This document shows, piece by piece, positions 42,141 through 49,678 of a DNA stretch of 64,000 bases (positions within the stretch are counted from its first letter, which is position 1; each line of letters starts with the position of its first letter). The stretch lies in contig CAZVBE010000001.1 of the NCBI GenBank assembly GCA_964625335.1, forward strand, positions 62,001 through 126,000, written 5' to 3'. The notes under the pieces are model-generated. The model saw only the letters and a list, made by a program, of their open reading frames with translations, had not been told where the DNA came from and searched no databases. The translations under genes and the position numbers were made by a program. This DNA comes from CAZGUG01 sp964625335. Lineage in GTDB: Bacteria > Bacillota > Clostridia > Ch29.

Positions 42141-42851
42141 ATGAAAAGGTTTATAATTGAAGATGATTTTTGGTCTGTATTCCCCAGTGCAAAATTAGGT
42201 GTTGTTGTATGCCGGGGCATTGACAATTCAATAGGGGATGCGGCCAAATATGAGGTAATGCTTATGCAGGCGGAAAATGAAGCTCACAAATTTTTTCAGA
42301 GGGAAGAATTCAGCGCTAACCCTGTAATAGCGGTTTGGAGAGAAGCATTTAGAAAATTTAAAACCAAGAAAGGAGCAAGGTCTTCAATTGCAGCATTATT
42401 AAAAAGGGTTAAAAATGATAATCACATATCAACAATAAATCCACTCGTCGATATATATAATTCAATTTCACTAAGATACGCTCTCCCATGCGGCGGAGAA
42501 GATATAGATAAGTTTACGGGGGATATACGTCTTACAAAAGCAGTCGGGAACGAGCAGTTCATTCCCCTTGGAAGTGATGAGAACGCTCCGCCCTATGAAG
42601 GTGAAATAGTTTATAAGGACGATGCAGGCGCTGTATGCAGGTGCTGGAACTGGAGAGAGGCGCAAAGGACAATGCTTACCGAAAACACGAAAAATGCATT
42701 CCTCTGTGTAGAGCTGGTGGATGAAACAAGAAGCTGTGAGTTTCACGAAGCCCTCAGCGGTTTGGCGGACTTGGTTTCAAAAAACCTTGGCGGCATAGTA
42801 AAAACCCGGGTACTTGATATAAATAACAGGGAAATCATAATTAACGGTTAG
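42141..42851 (+). CDS. B3/B4 tRNA-binding-domain protein
   Basis: 236 residues. The B3/B4 domain otherwise found in the beta subunit of phenylalanyl-tRNA synthetase is recognisable: VVVCRGIDN, WREAFRKFKTKKGARSSIAALLKRV, INPLVDIYNSISLRYALPCGGEDID and GNEQFIPLG..ENAPPYEGEIVYKDD. Stand-alone versions are thought to edit mischarged tRNA or to bind amino acids, but this is not proven. AGGAGGAG precedes the ATG. An internally deleted relative is at 47611-48014. Confidence 0.82.
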   Translation: MKRFIIEDDFWSVFPSAKLGVVVCRGIDNSIGDAAKYEVMLMQAENEAHKFFQREEFSANPVIAVWREAFRKFKTKKGARSSIAALLKRVKNDNHISTINPLVDIYNSISLRYALPCGGEDIDKFTGDIRLTKAVGNEQFIPLGSDENAPPYEGEIVYKDDAGAVCRCWNWREAQRTMLTENTKNAFLCVELVDETRSCEFHEALSGLADLVSKNLGGIVKTRVLDINNREIIING

Positions 42852-42999
42852 TATAAATGGGTTTTGCTTTACATCAGAATGCCTGTTTTTATGGAACTGC
42901 CCGTTTAACATCGTTCTGTTAATCATGGGCCGATGCCGGAGCCTATCCGGATAAATATCATGACCGGGCAGAAAATGTGACGTGCGGCTGCGAGCCCGG

Positions 43000-43038
43000 C
43001 AGTAAACCCGGCACATATGGCCTGTGCCGGGTTTACTG
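43000..43038. terminator. Long perfect hairpin between convergent genes
   Basis: CAGTAAACCCGGCACA (43000-43015) and TGTGCCGGGTTTACTG (43023-43038) form a 16-base perfect stem with loop TATGGCC. It lacks a T-run on either strand, so it may stall RNA polymerase or protect 3' ends rather than act as a classic terminator. Confidence 0.6.
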
Positions 43039-43057
43039 TGAAAATGTGCAGTATATC

Positions 43058-44500
43058 CTATTTTATGTTGTACTCTTTCAGTGTGGAGGTAACATTCATG
43101 CCTTCGGTAAGGAATTCCCTCTTTACAAGGCCTATCCCTTCCTTGTAGTATTCATACATGACAGAGTGCTCCGTAGTGATTTCAATCTTTATACAGTCTT
43201 CGAATTTCCCGGCTGGTGTATCCACCTCCGTACCGGTTCCGATTATTTCCCTGACACCGTTTGAAGTCTCCCATTTTGTACCCGCTTCAAGGGGTGCCTT
43301 AAGAAGTACCAGGTCGTCGTTGGCCTCCTCGTCAAGAAGGTTGTTCCCGTCGTATTCCTCGCCGCGGAAGAAGGTGCGCACTATCTGGCCTTCTTCAAAC
43401 CCGAAGACCGACGCGCTTACGGTACCGCCGTTGTCCTCGGAAACCTGAGACCTGTCTCCGTCGACAAACAGCACCTCGCGGCTAAACGAAGCGTATTCGT
43501 TCCCTTCGCCTAGGTACTTCCATGTGCTTCCTCCGGTCAGGGGGAAATAGTTCTTAAGGCTTAATTTATCAGGCTCCGCCTCGTCTTCTCCAGGGTATTC
43601 TGTTTGCTCCTGGTCCTTATCTTCGGCCTCGATAATAACAATTCGAAGGTCACTGTCCCATTCAACGTTAGCCCCCAGGGTTTCGCTTACAAAACGTACC
43701 GGGATAAAGGTGCGGTCATTTACCAGCTTTGCAGCGACGTCTAGCTCCGCCGTTTCATCACTTGTTGCTCCGTCAACGGTTTTAACCACCTTTGCGGTGT
43801 TTTCACCTATAACAAGTTGGATACTTACATCCTTGGTAAAAACACTGACGGCGCCTGTTTGCTGGTCCCATTCAACGTCAGCTCCCAGTCCCTCCATTAC
43901 TCCGCGAAGGGGTATCAGAACGCGGTCGTTTTCGATGAAGGGCTCGACGTCAAAGGAAAGCATCCGGCCGTTAAGCCTAACTCCGACTCCAAGGTCCTTA
44001 CTTATTATTATATCGTCCTCTGCCCTGCCGGCATCAACTTCCACATCCGGCTCCTCACCGGTGGTCAGCGGCAGCGTAACCGCCTGCCGACCCTCAACCA
44101 CCCTTACCATATCGCCGCCGAATATTTCATAGAGGTAGTCTGCGTATCCTTCGCTGTAGGGCGTGATTCCTATTTCTATAAACCCGTCCCGGGGCCCGGT
44201 ATGGGTAACGCCAAAACCTTCAAGCCTGATTTCGTCGGCATGGTCTTTAAACACATATTTGTCAATCTCCCTGTGCTTTTGATAGAGCTCCTCACTTGGG
44301 TAACCCAGCTGCCATTCTTCATCAATGGCCCTTTTCTCCGGTGTCAGATCCGAAACCGGCGTATCCATGCCCATATCCATCGGCTGCTGTACCGCATACG
44401 GGGAAATGCCTTCTCCCGAAGCAGCCAGGGCCGCACCCGGTGATAACAGCGCCAGGCACGTAATTGCAATAAACACTCTTAAAAACTTTGGAATAATCAT
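43058..44500 (-). CDS. Secreted protein with copper-amine-oxidase-N/stalk domain
   Basis: 480 residues. A signal peptide of about 27 residues (FLRVFIAITCLALLSPGAALAAS) is followed by about 140 residues of unknown domain. Two copper amine oxidase N-terminal (stalk) repeats come next, with FIENDRVLIPLRGVMEGLGADVEWD and LVNDRTFIPVRFVSETLGANVEWD, and a C-terminal beta-rich domain (YFPLTGGSTWKYLGEGNEY). Stalk domains are cell-wall-associated in Clostridia; no oxidase catalytic domain is present. It probably sits on the cell surface. Monocistronic, convergent with the B3/B4 gene. Confidence 0.82.
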   Translation of the reverse strand: MIIPKFLRVFIAITCLALLSPGAALAASGEGISPYAVQQPMDMGMDTPVSDLTPEKRAIDEEWQLGYPSEELYQKHREIDKYVFKDHADEIRLEGFGVTHTGPRDGFIEIGITPYSEGYADYLYEIFGGDMVRVVEGRQAVTLPLTTGEEPDVEVDAGRAEDDIIISKDLGVGVRLNGRMLSFDVEPFIENDRVLIPLRGVMEGLGADVEWDQQTGAVSVFTKDVSIQLVIGENTAKVVKTVDGATSDETAELDVAAKLVNDRTFIPVRFVSETLGANVEWDSDLRIVIIEAEDKDQEQTEYPGEDEAEPDKLSLKNYFPLTGGSTWKYLGEGNEYASFSREVLFVDGDRSQVSEDNGGTVSASVFGFEEGQIVRTFFRGEEYDGNNLLDEEANDDLVLLKAPLEAGTKWETSNGVREIIGTGTEVDTPAGKFEDCIKIEITTEHSVMYEYYKEGIGLVKREFLTEGMNVTSTLKEYNIK

Positions 44501-44725
44501 TTAGTAGTCCTCCCTCTGCAAGTTATGGATTATAGCTGCTGTTGCAAACTACCGCGTTACAACTGCCTACATTCCTTTGACTAATGGATTTATGGTTTTG
44601 TTCCCAAGAATCTAGGAACGCTGGAAAATCCACAGGAGTATCTATTGTCCTTTACGGGGTTTCCGTCTCCTTTGAGGAGCCGGGCACACCGCTTTACGGA
44701 CGTTAAGGGTGGAAAAGTGAGGTAA

Positions 44726-45463
44726 GAGCTCACCCTTGATGCGAGGACAGAGGTAACCGGAAAAGGGGACATAGGGACCGCATATATAAATGCCGACGGG
44801 CCGGCCATAGAGCAATAGCCCGACAATATCGAGGTGGCAGACGGCGGATTAGATGTTGTAATTCCGTCAAGGATAAACGGAGTTACGGTAACCACTATTG
44901 GTGAAGGAGCATTCAGTGGCAAGGTCCTTACCAGCATAGCAATCCCTAGTAGTGTAACAAAGATTGGCGATAATGCGTTCTCGGATAATGTACTTACCAG
45001 TGTTGAGATACCTGACAGCTTAACAGAAACTGGTTCTTGTGCGTTCGGCTCCAATAACATTACCAGCATAACAATTGGTGAAGAGGTGACAACAGGAAAA
45101 AATCTCCTTGAATCCGATAACAATTATTTACGTGATGCATATACAGATGTAAACGGTGGTGCCGGCACCTATATCGCTGAAAGTTCTTATGAAACCTGGA
45201 CCAAGATAAATATAGATAATGTACAAATAGACGGAGATGCAGAATTCGGAGTAACGCTTACTGTTACAGGCATAGAACCTTCTTATGCGCCAGTCACTTA
45301 TCAGTGGATGAGGAACGGAGCTGCCATAGAAGGAGCTGCAAATTCAACCTACGTATTAAGACTAGATGATGTAGGCTGGCGCATTAGTGTAGAAGTTGCT
45401 TTTTTGGTTATTATATATCGATATTCGGCCCTTTTGTATGGTTTATCGTACAGATTCTTATAA
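44726..45463 (+). pseudogene. Broken BspA-like leucine-rich-repeat surface protein
   Basis: The frame is open from after a TAA at 44723-44725 but is interrupted by TAG at 44816-44818. It lacks a signal peptide and a start. It encodes BspA-type LRR_5 repeats (VVIPSRINGVTVTTIGEGAF, LTSIAIPSSVTKIGDNAF, LTSVEIPDSLTETGSCAF) followed by an Ig-like piece (VTYQWMRNGAAIEGAANSTY). That piece stops short after RISVEVA and runs into unrelated sequence. It is the remnant of a large surface protein that has lost both ends. Confidence 0.75.
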
Positions 45464-45737
45464 TTGTCATAACTTTCACAGAAAACCCTATACATTGTAT
45501 CTCTCCTTAAAGACATGCAGGTTATTAAAACTATTTTACGCCTTTATTATTTCATACTAATGCAGTAAACAGCGATGGCACTATGAAACTCCGCCCCCAC
45601 GTCCTGCGTTGCGAGACTGTCTGTTCGGCAAGCTTTAATAAAGCTGCTGCGCAGATGGTTTTTTGTAGCAATATATGGTGATGTAAATATGCTGTTAGTG
45701 GAAGAACGCAGTGAGTTAAACAAAAGGAGGAATAATA

Positions 45738-47393
45738 ATGCCCGGTTTTGAGAATTTGACACCAATTAATGGCTTTGACATCAGTAACCTGAATAATGCA
45801 AGACAAAACAATTACGCATGGTCCATGACCGATCTGGGTGATTATATTTATGTGGGTACAGGCAGAAATATACTTGTAAATGTTATAAGGACGATTGTGC
45901 CGAACGCTCAAATTCCTGCACTGATAAGGCCGGAAGCTATAGATAACCTGGCAGAGATATGGAGATACAAAAAAGACGGAAGCCTGCCGTGGCAAAGGGT
46001 TTATAAAGCTCCTGATGACTCCGGCATTGTGGGTTTTAGGTTTATGCTCAGGCACATGCCCTTTGGCGGCAGCCCCTGTATTTATGCTGCAGCCTTTGGA
46101 ACAAGGGCGCAGGTTTTAAAAACAACCAACGGAGTTGATTGGTTTATACTGCCGGATACCGTTCTACAGGGAACCTCCTCAAGGGCAATGATAACACACA
46201 GGGGGAAATTATATGTGGCTACTATAGATGAGACAGGAGATGTGACAGATCCCAGCGCAGCCCCACTATTGTACAGCAGCAAGGACCCCGAATTTTATCC
46301 GTGGGAACCTGTTATTGACAGCAGTACACCGGGTTTTGACCCTGCCAGCAATCCTGGGGGCGCAATAACCAATATGGCTGTTTTCAATAACAGAATCTAT
46401 ATTGCTACAAGTAATTCCGATAAGATACAAGTTTGGAGAACAAACAGGTCAGAGCCGGGACTTAATGACTGGACACTCGTGGTTGATGGATTTGGAGTTC
46501 CCCCAAACAGGTATACTCTAAGCATGGGCGTGTTTAAAAACTATCTTTATGTAAGCGGTACAAAGCAACTGCCGCTGTCGTGGCTTATTCCCATGGGCTG
46601 CGATATCATAAGAATAGATACGGATGATAACTGGCAGCTGGTGGTAGGCGGAAACCCGTTGACGCCTTTTATACCGGCAGGGGAACAGGGTAACGGAAGT
46701 CTTTCGGGCCTCGGGTCCGGGTTTAACAATCCCTTCAATGTATACGCATGGCAGATACAGGAATACAAGGATAGGCTGTTTATAAGCACCTTTGATGATT
46801 CCAGCAATATGGAAGTGATACTGACTACCCTTCTGGCAAACAGGGCTGCTCTGGAGCAGATGATAGGCTCAGCCATAACAAACTTGCTGATAGGAATATA
46901 CATGGCAGTGGTGGCAATACTAAGGCAAATAAGATATCCCATTGGGTTTGATTTGTATATGTCCGAAGACGGGATTAACTTCCAGTCGGTAGTCTTAAGA
47001 GGGCTTAACAACCCGAACAACTATGGAGGAAGAATACTCTATGTGGACAGCGACGACGGATTATATCTCGGAACTGCCAACCCGTTCCAGGGCTGCGAGG
47101 TTTGGGAATTAAGCGATATTGAAAATTTTGAGCTGCGTCCATGCGATAATAAGCATTATGAGGACCTTTGGAAAGCCTGGGGAGAGCTGAACGAAAAATA
47201 CGGCATAGTAAACGAAAATTTGCCGGCCATTCAAAAATTAATGCCCAAAAATTATTATCACAGGCCTATAGGCGGCAAGCCTTTCCGTGCTGGACGGACT
47301 GGTGGTTATAATCAAAATGACGGTTTTAACGGATCGCGGCGCTCGGTAGCAGACCTATGGCTGGCCAAAGAAATTAGGAAGAATAAAGTTTAA
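45738..47393 (+). CDS. Propeller-like protein of unknown function
   Basis: 551 residues, with AAAGGAGG before the ATG. No signal peptide. Repeated blade-like strands of the form YIYVGT, CIYAAAFG, KLYVATID, RIYIATSN, YLYVSGT, RLFISTFD and GLYLGTAN, spaced about 50-70 residues apart, suggest a seven-bladed beta-propeller of the sialidase/BNR kind. A hydrophobic helix (AITNLLIGIYMAVVAIL, near residue 385) interrupts one blade, which is unusual. The C-terminal 80 residues are charged. Family not identified. A terminator follows at 47436. Confidence 0.55.
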   Translation: MPGFENLTPINGFDISNLNNARQNNYAWSMTDLGDYIYVGTGRNILVNVIRTIVPNAQIPALIRPEAIDNLAEIWRYKKDGSLPWQRVYKAPDDSGIVGFRFMLRHMPFGGSPCIYAAAFGTRAQVLKTTNGVDWFILPDTVLQGTSSRAMITHRGKLYVATIDETGDVTDPSAAPLLYSSKDPEFYPWEPVIDSSTPGFDPASNPGGAITNMAVFNNRIYIATSNSDKIQVWRTNRSEPGLNDWTLVVDGFGVPPNRYTLSMGVFKNYLYVSGTKQLPLSWLIPMGCDIIRIDTDDNWQLVVGGNPLTPFIPAGEQGNGSLSGLGSGFNNPFNVYAWQIQEYKDRLFISTFDDSSNMEVILTTLLANRAALEQMIGSAITNLLIGIYMAVVAILRQIRYPIGFDLYMSEDGINFQSVVLRGLNNPNNYGGRILYVDSDDGLYLGTANPFQGCEVWELSDIENFELRPCDNKHYEDLWKAWGELNEKYGIVNENLPAIQKLMPKNYYHRPIGGKPFRAGRTGGYNQNDGFNGSRRSVADLWLAKEIRKNKV

Positions 47394-47435
47394 TAGATGA
47401 AGAAGTCTAACTCCCAAGCAAATCAAAGGAAACCG

Positions 47436-47482
47436 AAAAGCCCGTGGGAAAGTATACAACTACTTACCCATAGGGCTTTTTT
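47436..47482 (+). terminator. Terminator after the propeller-like gene
   Basis: AAAAGCCC and GGGCTTTT arms at either end, with inner TGGG/CCCA and AAGTA/TACTT pairs, are followed by TTTATC. Confidence 0.8.
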
Positions 47483-47610
47483 ATCAGTTGCCCATTTTTT
47501 TGGGGTGAGCACTGCCCAATATATAATTACTGAAAGCCGGTACTTGAAAGGTCAGCGGTTTTCTTGAAAAAATTTGATTATTGGGCTAACATTATACGGA
47601 GGGGAAAAAC

Positions 47611-48014
47611 ATGAAAAAGTTTATAGTTGAAGACGGGTTCTGGGAGTTGTTTCCCGGTGATAAGATAGGCGTGGCTGTTTGCCGGGGATTTGCCTTGAAA
47701 CGGCGGCGGGAAACGAGCAGTTTATCCCCCTGAAGAGCAGTGAGAATGGGCCGCCCTATACAGGCGAAATAGTATACAGAGACGGCAAAGGCGCCGTATG
47801 CAGGTGCCGGAGCTGGCGGGAATTGCAAAGCACAATGCTGACAGAGGATACAAAGAACGCATTTCTTTGCATTGAGCTGGTGGACGATAAAAGGACGGAT
47901 GAATTTTGTGCAGCCCTTAAGGATTTGGTCCATTTTGTATTAAAGCATCTTGGGGGTAAGGTGGAAACATATGTGCTTGATATAAACAACAAGGAAGTAA
48001 CGATTTCCGATTAG
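47611..48014 (+). pseudogene. Internally deleted B3/B4-domain gene
   Basis: It starts with a good ribosome site (GGAGGGG) and ATG encoding MKKFIVEDGFWELFPGDKIG, equivalent to the first 27 residues of the 42141 gene. It then jumps, out of frame, to the sequence equivalent to residue 132 onward (GNEQFIPLK...PPYTGEIVYRDG) through to the end. About 100 codons are missing and the junction shifts the frame, so the upstream part stops soon after. The C-terminal frame alone could be read from an internal start but has no ribosome site. Confidence 0.85.
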
Positions 48015-48082
48015 ATAGGGAAAGAAGCGAGGCAAGCAGGTGGAATTAGGGTCAGAAGCTTTGATGAAAGGAGGAGCTGCAA

Positions 48083-48808
48083 ATGGCCGGATGGAATCCC
48101 TGGCACGGATGTACCAAAATAAGCCCCGGCTGCAGTCACTGCTATGTTTACAGGCATGACAGCAAGTACGAACGGGATGCCTCAAGCGTTTACAAGACTT
48201 CATCCTTTGACCTGCCTGTCAGGAAAAACCGTAAAGGCGAGTATAAACTGCAGCCCGACGGTGATTATGTATACACCTGTTTTACATCGGATTTTTTTCA
48301 CCCGGAAGCCGACAAGTGGCGCATGGACGCCTGGAGATTTATGAAAGAGCGTTCTGACCTTATGTTTTTCTTTATAACCAAACGCCCTGAGCGGTTTCAT
48401 GTAAGCCTGCCGTCCGATTGGGAGGATGGTTACCAAAACGTTCACGTTTGCTGTACCTGCGAAAATCAGGAAATGACCGACAAAAGGCTGCCTGTTTTTC
48501 TGGAGCTGCCAATCAAGAAGTGCTCCATAATTCACGAACCAATGCTGGAGGCTATTGACATAAGGCCCTACCTGGAAAGGTATAAAGACCGGATACAGAG
48601 TGTGACCTGCGGCGGCGAATCCGGTCATGAGGCCAGGGTGTGCGATTATGAATGGGTGCTTTCTAGCAGGGAACAGTGCATCGAATATAACGTGCCTTTT
48701 AGTTTCAGGCAGACCGGAGCGAAGTTTCGCAAAGGGGACCGGATATACAATATTAAGAGGAAGCATCAAATGGTCCAGGCGGCCAGGGCCGGAATCGATT
48801 ATAAATAA
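48083..48808 (+). CDS. DUF5131 (phage Gp37/Gp68-like) protein
   Basis: 241 residues with AAAGGAGGAGC before the ATG. The N-terminus WNPWHGCTKISPGCSHCYV is the DUF5131 signature; its three cysteines resemble a radical-SAM-like or metal-binding cluster. CFTSDFFHPEADKWRMDAW, FITKRPERF, CTCENQ and CGGESGHEARVCDYEW follow in family order. The family occurs in phages and bacteria, and the reaction is unknown to me. Phage origin is possible, but no other phage gene is nearby. Confidence 0.85.
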   Translation: MAGWNPWHGCTKISPGCSHCYVYRHDSKYERDASSVYKTSSFDLPVRKNRKGEYKLQPDGDYVYTCFTSDFFHPEADKWRMDAWRFMKERSDLMFFFITKRPERFHVSLPSDWEDGYQNVHVCCTCENQEMTDKRLPVFLELPIKKCSIIHEPMLEAIDIRPYLERYKDRIQSVTCGGESGHEARVCDYEWVLSSREQCIEYNVPFSFRQTGAKFRKGDRIYNIKRKHQMVQAARAGIDYK

Positions 48809-48954
48809 TGCACGGTACAGGAGGAGAGACTTGTGGGCACAGCTTTACCAAATCAACCGATGGGATAGGCTCGCTAGCCCAAAATATCTCCGAAAATATC
48901 TGCGCCGTAATGATTGCAACTATTACGGTACTCTTCATAATGAATAAGTTATTA

Positions 48955-49539
48955 TTAGCTCTCTTTTCCCAATAAACCATATAAAAACAGCCGAAATATT
49001 CCCAGTTTATATTCGTAGCTGGTTTTAAGGTAATCGGGTTCCTGCATGATGGATATTGACGAATGAAGATATTTTAGTATAGCGTCGTTTGGAATATGCC
49101 CGTCAATTGCCCCTTCTTTTTTTCCCAGTTCGATGAATTTTAAATAGATATGGTTGGATTTTATCACTGCCGCTTCCCAGTATATCTGCCGCAGAGTTTT
49201 GTCGCCCCACGCATACTCGCTAAAATGGGAACGGCTTGCTTCAATCATCGCATCCTGTTTTTTCATCATGATTATCTTAAGCTTTTCGGGGAAAGGAAGT
49301 TCTCTGCCCAGTATTTCTTCATACTCCTGAATCGCTTTATCCAAAAAGGCGATCAGCACCTCCTTGGCAAGGGTATTCTTGTCACCGAAATAGTTATAGA
49401 TGGATACCTGCGAAACATGCGCTTTCGCAGCTATTTCACCTACTCCGACGTCTGTTACGCCACGCTCAATAAAAAGCTCCCGAGCCGCATTGATGATGGC
49501 TTTTTTCTTCGCTTCTGTTCTTCTCTGATAACCATTCAT
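48955..49539 (-). CDS. TetR-family transcriptional regulator
   Basis: 194 residues from the ATG at 49539 (AGGTGAT upstream); a GTG at 49548 is less likely. The N-terminal helix-turn-helix is clear (AIINAARELFIERGVTDVGVGEIAAKAHVSQVSIYNYFGDK). It is divergent from the phosphotransferase gene and shares 139 bases with it. TTTCA/TGAAA half-sites (ATGAAAT, TATTTCA) occur several times there and are candidate operators. Confidence 0.9.
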   Translation of the reverse strand: MNGYQRRTEAKKKAIINAARELFIERGVTDVGVGEIAAKAHVSQVSIYNYFGDKNTLAKEVLIAFLDKAIQEYEEILGRELPFPEKLKIIMMKKQDAMIEASRSHFSEYAWGDKTLRQIYWEAAVIKSNHIYLKFIELGKKEGAIDGHIPNDAILKYLHSSISIMQEPDYLKTSYEYKLGIFRLFLYGLLGKES

Positions 49540-49603
49540 ATTTATCACCTGAGCAATATTATAGCATTGTTATGAAATATCGCAACATAAATTTCAAAAC
49601 TTA

Positions 49604-49632
49604 TTGACAAGGCAGTTTCACCGGTATATTAT
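49604..49632 (+). promoter_or_regulatory. Promoter of the phosphotransferase gene, with TGAAA/TTTCA half-sites nearby
   Basis: TTGACA (49604-49609) and TATTAT (49627-49632) are spaced by 17 bases. ATGAAAT follows at the -10 box, and GATATTTCAAA lies about 20 bases further on; a second such pair precedes the -35 box. These are likely binding sites of the divergent TetR. Confidence 0.65.
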
Positions 49633-49678
49633 GAAATCATCCATTTGATATTTCAAAACATTACCGGAGGGTGATCTT

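Noticed and set aside
43817..44443. A 208-codon + strand frame inside the stalk-domain gene
   Set aside because: Antisense to a gene with a signal peptide and two recognisable stalk repeats.
48083..48808. A prophage, suggested by the Gp37/Gp68-like gene
   Set aside because: No capsid, terminase, integrase or tail genes lie nearby; DUF5131 genes also occur alone in chromosomes.
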